Below, piece by piece: positions 43,353 to 53,113 of a DNA stretch of 64,000 nucleotides; position 1 is the stretch's first letter, and every line of letters starts with the position of its first letter. Under the pieces are notes generated by a model. The model searched no databases, was not told the DNA's origin, and saw only the letters and a program-made list of their open reading frames with translations. This DNA is from Lachnospiraceae bacterium (GTDB taxonomy: Bacteria > Bacillota > Clostridia > Lachnospirales > Lachnospiraceae). The translations under genes were made by a program, and so were the position numbers. The DNA is taken from contig JAGASK010000018.1 in assembly GCA_017621815.1 (NCBI GenBank), positions 49,755-113,754 of the forward strand, in the 5' to 3' direction.

Positions 43353-45762
43353 CTTTATCCTCCAAACACTTCAAAATATCTTTATACTTTTTTGATAATT
43401 TACAAAATCTGTTTTCCATACTTTCCAACTTGATATTATCAAATACTGTTTTCTCTTTCTTTTTTTTGATTCTAAGATAATGATTCATAAAAATCAAATT
43501 TTCTCTGTCATCCGCAGAAAAACTCTCCTCTCCAAACATATATAACAATTTATATGGTAATCCACCATAATACAATGCTGAACTAATGCTCTTCAGCTCA
43601 TCCCCTTTTGACTCATTATCTATATATGCAGCCAAGATTGAAGATATTTCTGCATAATAGGCTGCTTTTGACATAGTCTTGATATTCACTCCAATAGCCA
43701 TACGTACAATTTCATAAATTTCACGTCCTCCATACCCCTCCAAATATAACGTTAACATTGTAGCAATCCGTATAATCGGAAACTGTCTGGAAGCTTCTTT
43801 ATTTTCAATATTTAAACACCACTTCTTTTTCCCTTCCATATATCCTATCTGGAATATATTTTTGACAAAATCCACCATTTCCCTCGATATAACATCTCTA
43901 TGAATCCAATTTTCAAAATGATGTTCAACAACTATATGTAACGATTCTATAATTGTTGCATATTTTTTGCTATTGGGAACATATGCATACACTTCACCTT
44001 CTGAGAGACATCTTGCAATCGCATATGCATAATCAAATAAATATATTTTTCTGCCACTGATTGCCATTCTTAAATTTTCTAATTTAGATATATCACATAT
44101 ATATCCTCGCACTGCTTTTCCAAGATCACAAATTACATATCGTGTTGAAAACACATCATGTTTAATTAATTTCTGTTCCTTTAGAGCTAACAATGAAGTA
44201 TGAACCCTTTCCTGATAAAGTTCTTTACGCCCCTGTATCTCCTCTTGTTCGACCGGAAAGCTTAATAAATATGCCAAAATCTCCTCCTCCGCTAATGATT
44301 GTTCTTCCGTAAACATTGAAAGAATATATAGGGATAATGCGCTCCAGTCTAGGTGATAAATATTACTCTTCACAATATAACTCTGCGCATCTAACAACTT
44401 TTTCCACTCCAGCAAATCTTTTACCCGTATTAAGGTATATGCATAACCTTTATTTTTATGGCTATATCTTCCTGCCCTTCCAATATAATTCTTATATTCA
44501 TTTTGAGTTAGCATTTCACGCTTCTCTCCATTTGGTTTTTGAATATCTTCAATAATAACAACATCAGCATTACTATTTACACCATAAGCCAGAGTCTCTG
44601 TAGCTACTACAATTCTAATAAAACTTCTTTCTCCATAAAATGCATCTTCAATTGCATGTCGAATATGATAAGATTGAGCCGCACTATGAAAAGTAATTCC
44701 TCGATATAAAGCCTTTTTTAAAATATTCTCTCCATTATCATCCTCTTCGAAAATTCCATACAAATCTCCTGGCACTACTTCTGAATCCCCAAGAAAATCA
44801 TCAAAAAATTGCTCTGTCATAATATCATCAGGTTCTGTAAAAACACCTTTTTTTAAAAAAAATGCATACAAATCTTTCACTCGTTGCCGAACGCCCTCAC
44901 GATCATTAAAAAATACTATGATGCTATGTCCTTGAAGATAATGTTCATAGCAAATCTGACAAAACATTTCTATATATCCTACATTTTCTACAACAATTGG
45001 TACTAACATTTCATCATTTTGTACTTCATAATATTGATTTATCAAAACACCATTCTCATTTTTAACAGCATCAATCTTTTCAACCATCCAGTTCCACTGC
45101 TGTCCCTGATGCGATTTCTGTGAAATTAAATACTCTTCAATTTCCACTGGCCTTTCCATACTACATATTTCCAAAAACTCTCCATATTTTATGTATGATG
45201 ACCAATCATAAAATGGCGTGGTCATTACAACCATACGACAATTTTGCTCTTGAACCCTCCTAAAAATAAAATCTGCTTTAATTCCACGTTCAATATTATC
45301 AATAATACCAAACTCATCTAAAATTATTAATTTCCACTTTTTAAAAAAATAAGGATCAATGTTTGAAAATAAAAATATTTTTTCGTAAATCGTTATGACA
45401 ATCTTCGCAGTTCCATTTATAATATCCCGATCCCACTCTTTAAATTCACTGGTACTTAATACTATTTCATTTTCTAATTCTGGGAAAAACTTCTTTAATT
45501 CCTCATGCTTTTGATGTGCAAGTGCTTTGTAAGGCACCAGATAAAGCACCTTGGGCACTATCCCTTCATTGCAAATATTCCATATCTGTGAAAATCCAAT
45601 TAACGTCTTTCCTGAAGATGTATGTCCCTGCACAAAAATATTTTTTCCATCTTTTTCCCAGAATTCTTCTTTATCAAATGCTAATTTTTGTAGAAAAGTA
45701 AATCCTTCAAATTTATTCATTTGCTCAATGCAATATTGCTTAAATGCCTCTTTTTTTCTCAT
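43345..45762 (-). CDS. Ski2-like superfamily 2 helicase, no effector domain
   Basis: An 805-residue helicase and first gene of the pair. Motifs: IFVQGHTSSGKTLIGFSQI (I, ~38), YLVPYKALAHQKHEELKKFF (Ia), LIILDEFGIIDNIE (DEFG box, ~148), IVVATETLAYGVNSNADVVI (V) and YKNYIGRAGRYSHK (VI). It is clearly paralogous to its partner across the helicase core, down to the YKNYIGRAGR motif, but stops before any TIR domain. The two genes overlap by 8 bases and are translationally coupled, which suggests a two-subunit complex. I know of no named anti-phage system with this exact pair. Confidence 0.88.
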   Translation of the reverse strand: MRKKEAFKQYCIEQMNKFEGFTFLQKLAFDKEEFWEKDGKNIFVQGHTSSGKTLIGFSQIWNICNEGIVPKVLYLVPYKALAHQKHEELKKFFPELENEIVLSTSEFKEWDRDIINGTAKIVITIYEKIFLFSNIDPYFFKKWKLIILDEFGIIDNIERGIKADFIFRRVQEQNCRMVVMTTPFYDWSSYIKYGEFLEICSMERPVEIEEYLISQKSHQGQQWNWMVEKIDAVKNENGVLINQYYEVQNDEMLVPIVVENVGYIEMFCQICYEHYLQGHSIIVFFNDREGVRQRVKDLYAFFLKKGVFTEPDDIMTEQFFDDFLGDSEVVPGDLYGIFEEDDNGENILKKALYRGITFHSAAQSYHIRHAIEDAFYGERSFIRIVVATETLAYGVNSNADVVIIEDIQKPNGEKREMLTQNEYKNYIGRAGRYSHKNKGYAYTLIRVKDLLEWKKLLDAQSYIVKSNIYHLDWSALSLYILSMFTEEQSLAEEEILAYLLSFPVEQEEIQGRKELYQERVHTSLLALKEQKLIKHDVFSTRYVICDLGKAVRGYICDISKLENLRMAISGRKIYLFDYAYAIARCLSEGEVYAYVPNSKKYATIIESLHIVVEHHFENWIHRDVISREMVDFVKNIFQIGYMEGKKKWCLNIENKEASRQFPIIRIATMLTLYLEGYGGREIYEIVRMAIGVNIKTMSKAAYYAEISSILAAYIDNESKGDELKSISSALYYGGLPYKLLYMFGEESFSADDRENLIFMNHYLRIKKKKEKTVFDNIKLESMENRFCKLSKKYKDILKCLEDKDD

Positions 45763-46445
45763 CCTTTGTATTCCCCTATTTCATCCCATCATTTTTGCAT
45801 TAATATACATTTTTTACTATGCTTCTATGATGGACATCATATGGTTTTCCTCTATAATTTTTTATTACACTCTACCTTACATATAAGAAATATGCTTATC
45901 TTATTATTTTAATATTGCTTCAATTATTATTCTCCCGAGTTTTCCAGCTTTTATCATACAAAAAGCTACCCAATTTTACTTTTTATGAAACAACAGACAA
46001 CTTCTACCCTTTCTTAATTAAACTTTACATCCAATATACTTTTAGTTCATTATGCTAGATTCAGATCCTATTATGCTCGCTGTGCAGTACTTTATGTATT
46101 ATGCCTTAATCTATTACTATATTTCTACTATCATGCTCATATTTAACCTACTTTAAAAGCTTTATAGATATTTTGAACAAGGCACAAACCTATCATTTAA
46201 TGAAGGCTCTTTGAAACTTATATTATTTTTATAGCTTATTATAATTTTACAATACTATTATATATTAAATTTATACGTAAATCTAAATAAACCACTTCCA
46301 AATATTACATTTTAAACTGTTATTTATAACAATTAATTTTCTTTTCATAAAAAATGCCATTTGAGTAATTATAAATTTTCATAAAATATTCAACAAAGAT
46401 AACAATATAGCCTATATATTATCATTTTTTATTCAATAAACTGAA
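45763..46445. other. Very AT-rich intergenic region, ~680 bases
   Basis: It separates the twin-helicase operon from the type VI-like cluster, both on the minus strand, and must hold the helicase promoter. No open frame has a ribosome site, and I see no strong hairpin or repeat. Its extreme AT content is consistent with a junction between accessory modules. Confidence 0.5.
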
Positions 46446-47228
46446 TCAATCCATAATAATCATCCGCCCATTTTCCTCTTCTCTAGCCATGCCATAAGTC
46501 CTTTCTCCATTTCTAATCCCCTCTAATATATCTTCCAATTTTTGAAACATATCCTTAGTGCTCTGAATTTCACTTCTTCTGCCTTCGGTTTTCCTATATA
46601 TATAATCTTCAATAGTACCACGATTTACCGCCTCCCTGCCCTGCAGCAGCAGATAAGCAAACTGCAGGTCCTGTCCATCTGCCGCCCTGCATTTAAGCAC
46701 TTCTTTTGCAAAGTAATCCGTAACCTCTTTAGACAAAGTATTTCCCCCGATTCCTGCCCAGGTGGCATCTGCCAGATTCACCGTATCAAACTCTGTCTGA
46801 ATATCATAAAAATCCTTATATTCTGTCCGCAGGCAGGCCCCCTGCTTCAGTTTAAATCTGCATATCTCTAACTCATTCCTTGTCCTCTCCGGATTTTTGT
46901 CCAAAGCAAACTCTGTTATGTATCTGACATAATCCGGAAGTTCTTCCCTTAACTTTACCCGAAATTTCAAACTCACAAACTCTTCTGTCGGCGCATACTC
47001 TATCCGTTCTTCCTCTGTGATCAAAAAGATAAAATCCTGGCATTTGATTATACCCTTTCCTGCTATCAGACAATTATCCTCTGTCCTTAACCTGCATCCT
47101 CTGATAATGCCATCCGAATAATCTTGATACTGCAGCTGCAGCGCAGAATAAGAATAATCCCGAAGTGCCCATAATAATTCTTTCTTCATAATTCTTCCGC
47201 GTTCAAATGCGGGGTAGATGTGTTCCAT
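46446..47228 (-). CDS. Type VI-like cluster protein of unknown function, 260 aa
   Basis: The last gene of the minus-strand cluster. A soluble protein (KGIIKCQDFIFLITEEERIE, FVSLKFRVKLREELPDYVRY) without a recognised domain. It starts 37 bases after the Hsp70-like gene, with AAGGAG upstream. The C-terminal ~70 residues are charged and helical. Co-conservation with Hsp70-like and spike genes would suggest a baseplate or assembly role, but nothing in the sequence shows this directly. Confidence 0.7.
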   Translation of the reverse strand: MEHIYPAFERGRIMKKELLWALRDYSYSALQLQYQDYSDGIIRGCRLRTEDNCLIAGKGIIKCQDFIFLITEEERIEYAPTEEFVSLKFRVKLREELPDYVRYITEFALDKNPERTRNELEICRFKLKQGACLRTEYKDFYDIQTEFDTVNLADATWAGIGGNTLSKEVTDYFAKEVLKCRAADGQDLQFAYLLLQGREAVNRGTIEDYIYRKTEGRRSEIQSTKDMFQKLEDILEGIRNGERTYGMAREEENGRMIIMD

Positions 47229-47265
47229 ACCTTCTCAGTTCTCCTTTGTACTTTGCTCCTGCTCC

Positions 47266-49866
47266 TTACTTCATTCCATCAAAGAAATTCCTAATCCACC
47301 CTTCATGCTCAAAAGGATAAAACTGTTCCTCACCCAAGTACAGCTTCTCATCCTTCCTGCACACTGGTACAATTACATAACCCCAGTCCCTGCACCGCTT
47401 CCAGGCGAAAAATCTGATTTCCTGATTAACGATGCTGTCCGTATCCTTCTGCAGGATATTGCTTCCATGCAGCTTGGAAATATCCTCATAGGTTGCTTCC
47501 ATAAACTGCTTTGGTTCACAGTCAAAGTGAAAATGATACCTGACCCTTCCTTCCGTATCCTTCAGATAAAGCTGTAAGGTCACATCCTCCAGGTTTCTGG
47601 AAACATATCTGGTTTCCTCCTTACGCAGGAATCCGTTTATCAATTCCACTTCCTGTCCGTTATGTGTAAATGCACTGACTGTGTAAGGAAGAACCGGCTT
47701 GTCCGAATGCAGTTCGATTTCCGCATAGCCAAGCCTTTTATCCCTGATAAATTTTAAGGCACCGTCCACACAGCTCATTTTTAAGTCTATATCTCCTGCC
47801 GTTTCTCTGCTTTTACGCTTAAACTGTATCATTCTGCCGGGAATAAATTCCTTCAGAGCTTCCCTGAATATATCAATTTTGCAGGATTGTCCCGTCAGCT
47901 TCAGGAAAGAAAAATACCTGATTTTATCCTCAAGATAAAATGGCTCCATAAATTTACGGATAATTCCATAAATATCACCCTTCAATATCAGTTCAAGTTC
48001 ATAAAGGTTCAGAACAATTTCAGGAAATTCTTTAACCACCCGAAAGCCTTCCGCTCCCTGCAGGGACAGCTTCCATTTATCTGCCTGTATCCAGGAAATA
48101 TCCGTTTCTTCTTTTTCTTCTGAAGTAATGCCTACTCTTAATACGCCCGCCTGCTCATAAAAATGCTTCTTAACCTGCTCTGCCAGGAAAAATAAAAGAT
48201 AAAAATTATTCTTTACCTTAAAATAAGCATCCCTGCTTTTTGTCTCATATTCTTTAAATCTGGTGGGAATCCAACTTTCTGCCTCCGCATAGGCTTCTTC
48301 CAGAGTATGATACAATTCCGCTGTTCCATGCTCGTCCACATACCGAAAAATATCCATATCCAGTTCTTTTAAAATATCCTCTGTGCTTCCTGCCACTGGA
48401 AATTTAAGCTTTTCTGTCAAAAGTATTTTGATATACTGCATAATACGGTAAGTCAGATTATTTCCGCCAAAATCTGTGTCCCCGTTTTCATAAGCAGTAT
48501 CAATTCTGATATGATATGCCACCCTGTCATCCCTGACTTTAAAGTGACAGGCACATAAATCTGTAGTACCTCCGCCGCAATCCACAATTAATGCCTGATA
48601 GGTTTTGTCTTCTCTGATATTCCGGGCTTCCAGCATATTGGAAATGGTATTGTAAAGCACCGCCACACCTTCATCCAGCATCTCTTCCTCCAGTTTGATG
48701 TATTCGGGCAGAATTTCCTGAAACAGCTTTTGAAACAGAAATTTCTGTTTAACAGGACAGGACACATGAATCTGCATCACCCTGCATTTAAAGCGGTTCT
48801 CAGTCATTCTGATAATATGCCGAAGGTACGCTTTCATAATTTCTTTTCTTGAAAGGAAGGTTCTTCTTCCTTCTCTGTCTGTTATTTCTTCCTCTTTTTC
48901 ATAATCACTGATCCACCTTTTCAGGTCATAAAAAATGCTGAATCCTTCATCCACATAACAGGAATCCGACAAATCCACTGCCGTCTGTCCGAATACAAGC
49001 TGCGGCTTTCCTTTTCTCACAGAGGTAACTCCAACTACCGACGGCATAAGCTTTTTTCCATCCTCAAAAGTGGTGTATTGAATGGCGTTCTTTTCAAATC
49101 GCTCTGCAAACAACGCTCCATCTGCATCTTCAAAGTAATGAGCATCCAGATAAACTCCGGCAGTGGTATTGGTAGAACCAAAATCAATCACAAGGGGCAT
49201 CCGAAGCGGAATCGGTTCTCTCACCTCCACGTCCATAAGCGGAACCCGAAAAGCCATAAGTCCTTCCGGCACTTCTTCTTCCTTTCCATAATAAAAAGAA
49301 AACAGTTTGTCGGAATCCTGCTGGCTGAAGCAGTATAAATCATAATCCTTTAAATCTGCCTCCCGGCATAACATTTCCTCACCTTTCATTACAAAAAGAT
49401 GGACATCATCTGCTGCGCTTTTATGGAGATAAAAAATGCCGCACAGCTCTTTTCCTCCACTAACAAGAAGAGCGTTGGTATCCTCCATTTCCTTTCGAAA
49501 AGGAATATGTATTCTGTCATTTTCGTCCATGGAAAGTCCTTCATACACAACTATCCTGGAAGGAATATGCAGAGTCTTATCCTGCTTAACATTTATCTGC
49601 CCTTTTTTAAGCAAAAATTCAAGCCGCTTGCTGCCGTCTCCATCTTCCTCAAGTATCAAAAGCTGCTCTCTGGTTCCCCGGTAGCGCATAATAACATGAA
49701 TCAGCTCTTCTTTATCCATGGGATTAATAATGCCCTGCACGATTTTTTCCTGCCTGCAGATTTCCCGGAGCTGATAGGTGGTCATCAGTTCCAGTTCACG
49801 CTGCCTGTACAGTTTATTCTTTTCTTCTGTTTTGATTCCTTCTCTGTTTAAGATGTATCCGCTCAT
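47266..49866 (-). CDS. Hsp70/actin-fold ATPase-like protein of the type VI-like cluster
   Basis: An 866-residue protein. The central part has the actin/Hsp70 nucleotide-binding signatures: LVIDFGSTNTTAGVYLDAHY (phosphate 1, ~225) and ALIVDCGGGTTDLCACHF (phosphate 2, ~425). The N-terminal ~200 residues begin with a short helical domain (QLREICRQEKIVQGIINPMD resembling SAP-like helices), and the C-terminal ~280 residues are beta-rich (RYHFHFDCEPKQF). It is much longer than DnaK and lacks its substrate-binding domain pattern. In this cluster it may act as an assembly chaperone for injection-apparatus or effector proteins; that role is inferred. Confidence 0.85.
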   Translation of the reverse strand: MSGYILNREGIKTEEKNKLYRQRELELMTTYQLREICRQEKIVQGIINPMDKEELIHVIMRYRGTREQLLILEEDGDGSKRLEFLLKKGQINVKQDKTLHIPSRIVVYEGLSMDENDRIHIPFRKEMEDTNALLVSGGKELCGIFYLHKSAADDVHLFVMKGEEMLCREADLKDYDLYCFSQQDSDKLFSFYYGKEEEVPEGLMAFRVPLMDVEVREPIPLRMPLVIDFGSTNTTAGVYLDAHYFEDADGALFAERFEKNAIQYTTFEDGKKLMPSVVGVTSVRKGKPQLVFGQTAVDLSDSCYVDEGFSIFYDLKRWISDYEKEEEITDREGRRTFLSRKEIMKAYLRHIIRMTENRFKCRVMQIHVSCPVKQKFLFQKLFQEILPEYIKLEEEMLDEGVAVLYNTISNMLEARNIREDKTYQALIVDCGGGTTDLCACHFKVRDDRVAYHIRIDTAYENGDTDFGGNNLTYRIMQYIKILLTEKLKFPVAGSTEDILKELDMDIFRYVDEHGTAELYHTLEEAYAEAESWIPTRFKEYETKSRDAYFKVKNNFYLLFFLAEQVKKHFYEQAGVLRVGITSEEKEETDISWIQADKWKLSLQGAEGFRVVKEFPEIVLNLYELELILKGDIYGIIRKFMEPFYLEDKIRYFSFLKLTGQSCKIDIFREALKEFIPGRMIQFKRKSRETAGDIDLKMSCVDGALKFIRDKRLGYAEIELHSDKPVLPYTVSAFTHNGQEVELINGFLRKEETRYVSRNLEDVTLQLYLKDTEGRVRYHFHFDCEPKQFMEATYEDISKLHGSNILQKDTDSIVNQEIRFFAWKRCRDWGYVIVPVCRKDEKLYLGEEQFYPFEHEGWIRNFFDGMK

Positions 49867-49888
49867 CGCTTCCCCTCATATTAATACT

Positions 49889-50953
49889 TTATTGTTCTAA
49901 ATATTGGTTAATAGCATCTTTTTCTATCCAATAAAAATTTCTTCTACTTAACTGCCACCATTCATTCTGACACTCAATATATGCTATTTTATTTGTTTCA
50001 ATCTCTTGTATATAGATACCAGATAAAAACTCTTCTATTTCATATGGCTCTAATTCCATCCCTGTTTCATTATCTATACTAGAATAAACAATATATTTCC
50101 TATCTGGACTATAACTTAAAGAATACATATCTTTCCCCAATAATTTTATATCACCGGACGGATATCCTATTTCATAGAAATTCCGATTACATCTTATAAT
50201 AATTTTGCCTTCATTATCATCACCATAAAATTGAATCACCTCTGACCACACTTTATCCTGTATATCTGTAAGCATTAAACTCCATACAATTTCTTGCATT
50301 TCTATGTTCCATATATCTAATCTTTCATTCAGTCCTTCTTTAATTCCAACAGCTAAGTTACCATTATCATTAACCAGCAACCCTTTATAATATTTTTCCT
50401 TATAACTTCTGTTTTTTAAATTAATATATTTTTGATATATCTGTTCTTCAATTTCTTTATACTCAATTTCATCCTTAATAACAGTAACCGGCGAAATGCC
50501 TGAATAGGTTGATACTATCTGCCTTTTCATATTACCCTCATAATAAAGAGTCTGCTGCCGTAATACTTCTCCATATTCATTTTCTCCGCACATATTTTCA
50601 GTTATTATCCACTTACAATCAGGAGAAATATAAACAATACTGTCACCTGTCTTATCCTCATATATTCCCATATTCTCCCAAAAAGTTGCTTTATACTCCT
50701 GATACAATTTTGTACCTTTATTGAAATCATCCGCATCCTCGCCATAGATGCCATAAGTATGCACAATATCTGTAACTTCAGAATTTAAAGCCGTATCACA
50801 CAAAATATAATAATTCATATTTTGAAATTCACTTATGCTGTATATTTTATTTGTATCTTCTTTCATTTCCGTCCCCGCTTTATATATTTTTACAAAGAAT
50901 ATTGTTACTAATAATATTCCTCCTGTAGTAATCCAATAATACTTATTTCGCAT
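49889..50953 (-). CDS. Membrane-anchored beta-propeller-like protein, candidate immunity protein
   Basis: A 354-residue protein when started at the ATG 50951-50953 (GGAG six bases upstream). A helix at ~5-22 (YWITTGGILLVTIFFVKIY) anchors it, with the rest outside the membrane. WD/propeller-like repeats occur (SIVYISPDCKWIITENMCG, YSLSYSPDRKYIVYSS). It lies directly behind the gene for the PAAR-L,D-transpeptidase-like protein on the same strand. Immunity proteins against cell-wall toxins are usually encoded just after the toxin and face the envelope, so I propose that function. No known immunity family is recognised. Confidence 0.6.
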   Translation of the reverse strand: MRNKYYWITTGGILLVTIFFVKIYKAGTEMKEDTNKIYSISEFQNMNYYILCDTALNSEVTDIVHTYGIYGEDADDFNKGTKLYQEYKATFWENMGIYEDKTGDSIVYISPDCKWIITENMCGENEYGEVLRQQTLYYEGNMKRQIVSTYSGISPVTVIKDEIEYKEIEEQIYQKYINLKNRSYKEKYYKGLLVNDNGNLAVGIKEGLNERLDIWNIEMQEIVWSLMLTDIQDKVWSEVIQFYGDDNEGKIIIRCNRNFYEIGYPSGDIKLLGKDMYSLSYSPDRKYIVYSSIDNETGMELEPYEIEEFLSGIYIQEIETNKIAYIECQNEWWQLSRRNFYWIEKDAINQYLEQ

Positions 50954-50986
50954 CTTATTCTCCACACAGTCCATAATCACCAATTA

Positions 50987-52399
50987 CTATTCTGCATCTG
51001 GCGATATCAACAATTCTCTCTCTTTTGCATCATAATATTTTCTATCAATAACCATGTATCCTTCAAATCCATTTACAATATTTTCTTCATAATGCAGTTG
51101 TGCTTTTCCATTCGCATAGATGCCATCCCTTCCAGCATTTTTATTACTCTCCAGATCTTTGATAAAACCTACTGCTACTCCAAAATCCCTATATCTATCA
51201 ACTGTCACTGTAATGCACCCTTCTGAGTATACTGGTTTATCACTTTTTATTTTACCTGCCATATGTAAATTTACCCCTACTACTGTGCCATTATTATGTA
51301 CCGAATTATATGCAGGCAATACAGCATTATTAGTATTAAATTCCTTTAACTGTACTGCAGCATACCCATTTGGATCTGTACTTTTATGCTTTGCAGCTTT
51401 TATAGTATAATATCCTTCTAATACAGTAGCACTTTTCTCCATATTATCCGGCAATGTTGACGCTCTTGCTTCTGCATATGCTAATTGCCCATTTTTAGTT
51501 ACAATCAGAATTGCTCCAAACTGTCCATTTGGATGGTAACTATTTTTCCCATTCCAAGTACTTACTTCCCCCTCCTCCAGATATGTTCCCAATCCTTCAA
51601 ATGCAAATATAGTAGTTCCTTGTAATAATTCCGGTTTTTCTTCAAAATACTTCCGTATATCCAATAATGCCATGCTTTGTTTTTCCGATAATCCATATTG
51701 CAATGCAAATTGCATCTCCTCATTATTTAAGTTTTTATCATCAATACATTCTGACATTATATATCCCGGATTAACCGGATATATAAATCCGCCATGTCTG
51801 CAAAATAGAATTGATTCCATTGTAATTTCTTCTAATGTAACTCCATCAAATCCTGTCACCTCCTGATATCCCGTATCAGAAATCAAATTTTCCCATTCAT
51901 CATTCAGCTTCATCAAATATCTACAAGTTCCTAATTTACGAAGTTCTACTGATTCTGATGCCAGAATTATTGCCTTTCTTTCTTCTTCTCTATCCGGCGG
52001 ATTAAGACAATTTCCAAATGGTTCTATATTTTCAAATTTGCCACAATCTTTTATTGTTGCAAAATACTGCTCTGCTCCATTCAAATATTTTGTATTCTTA
52101 GTAACTTTTAATATAGTTTCATTGCTCCCCTCCGGTGCAGTAAATTCTTTATCATTTAACTTTTGAACATCTAAAGTACAACGTGTACATGTTAAAATTG
52201 CGCCGTCTACCAAATAATGATGTTCCGTTCTTTTATCTTTTAAATATTCCATATAAATTTCCAGGTAGTTCTCTGCTTTATCTAATTCCTTAGCCTGCTT
52301 TAAATCCTTCCACCATTCACTTAATCCAATAAAAGCATTGCCTTCACAATAATTTTCTTCCAAATATTTTAAATTATCACTATCATCCTTATTTCCCAT
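50987..52399 (-). CDS. PAAR-like (DUF4280) protein with L,D-transpeptidase-like toxin domain
   Basis: A 470-residue candidate effector. Residues ~50-210 are DUF4280/PAAR-like: DGAILTCTRCTLDVQKL, NDKEFTAPEGSNETIL, KDCGKFENIEPFGNCLNP and ILFCRHGGFIYPVNPGYI, a cysteine-rich cap for a VgrG spike tip. The last ~220 residues include GVNLHMAGKI and VYSEGCITV, the His...Ser-x-Gly-Cys pattern of YkuD-type L,D-transpeptidases and of the Tlde1 and DUF5675 groups (His ~379, Cys ~395). I infer that it is delivered to act on peptidoglycan of rival bacteria. The ATG at 52399 has AAAGGAG upstream. The candidate immunity gene follows. Confidence 0.75.
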   Translation of the reverse strand: MGNKDDSDNLKYLEENYCEGNAFIGLSEWWKDLKQAKELDKAENYLEIYMEYLKDKRTEHHYLVDGAILTCTRCTLDVQKLNDKEFTAPEGSNETILKVTKNTKYLNGAEQYFATIKDCGKFENIEPFGNCLNPPDREEERKAIILASESVELRKLGTCRYLMKLNDEWENLISDTGYQEVTGFDGVTLEEITMESILFCRHGGFIYPVNPGYIMSECIDDKNLNNEEMQFALQYGLSEKQSMALLDIRKYFEEKPELLQGTTIFAFEGLGTYLEEGEVSTWNGKNSYHPNGQFGAILIVTKNGQLAYAEARASTLPDNMEKSATVLEGYYTIKAAKHKSTDPNGYAAVQLKEFNTNNAVLPAYNSVHNNGTVVGVNLHMAGKIKSDKPVYSEGCITVTVDRYRDFGVAVGFIKDLESNKNAGRDGIYANGKAQLHYEENIVNGFEGYMVIDRKYYDAKERELLISPDAE

Positions 52400-52410
52400 T
52401 TTTTCTCCTT

Positions 52411-53103
52411 TCAAAACACCACCATCTCATCCACCACCATCGTTTCATCCACTCCAATGATTCCGAAATGATGCTCATAAAACAAAAATACTCTCTCCCT
52501 CACGGGTAAAAACAATTCCACAAGTAACTCTAATTTCCTCCTTTCTTTTTCCGTTTCCTCCACTCCAAGATATACCAGCAGTTCATGGGCTGCCTCATTA
52601 TTCTCATAAATAATAGCTCCTGCATAAAGCCTTATGACTGCTTTCCTGAATTCTTCCTGATAATTTTCCGTCTTTAAAAGCTGCAAATAAGAATGCAGGA
52701 TTATCTTTTGTTCTCCCTTTTCAAATAAAGAAAAATTCTTTGCAGCTGACTCTCCGTATTTCCCCTGATTAATATCTTCAGCTATAAGACTGCAGTAAAA
52801 ATCTTCTTTTGAAAGCCCCTCCCTCAAATCAAGCTGCGTAATATAATGCATACAGACATCAAAGAAAATTTTCCTTGTCTGCATCATCTCCTGTATGTTT
52901 TTATCAAACAGCCGCCCGAATACATCTTCAAACCTGTAAAGCGGATTAATCTCTATTTTGTCTTCCTCAGGCGTTTCCAGATTCAAATCCACCATGGAAA
53001 CTTCGATATAGGGACTTGGAGCTGCCGCTTCTACGAAGCGCAGCATTTCCCTGCTCCGGTTGTCTTTTTCCGCCTGCAAAACTGCTTCCCATGCATAATT
53101 CAT
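52411..53103 (-). CDS. Type VI-like cluster protein of unknown function, 230 aa
   Basis: A soluble, mostly helical protein (DVFGRLFDKNIQEMMQTRKI, RKAVIRLYAGAIIYENNEAA, PVRERVFLFYEHHFGIIGVD). GAGG lies ahead of the ATG, and the gene is placed 10 bases after its upstream neighbour and 11 before the PAAR-like effector. I do not recognise a domain. Being next to the effector, it could be an adaptor for loading it; that is a guess. Confidence 0.7.
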   Translation of the reverse strand: MNYAWEAVLQAEKDNRSREMLRFVEAAAPSPYIEVSMVDLNLETPEEDKIEINPLYRFEDVFGRLFDKNIQEMMQTRKIFFDVCMHYITQLDLREGLSKEDFYCSLIAEDINQGKYGESAAKNFSLFEKGEQKIILHSYLQLLKTENYQEEFRKAVIRLYAGAIIYENNEAAHELLVYLGVEETEKERRKLELLVELFLPVRERVFLFYEHHFGIIGVDETMVVDEMVVF

Positions 53104-53113
53104 AGCTAACCTC

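Noticed and set aside
45763-46445. Small RNA, CRISPR or phage attachment site in the AT-rich gap
   Set aside because: No regularly spaced repeat, no strong hairpin and no promoter-terminator pair could be seen.
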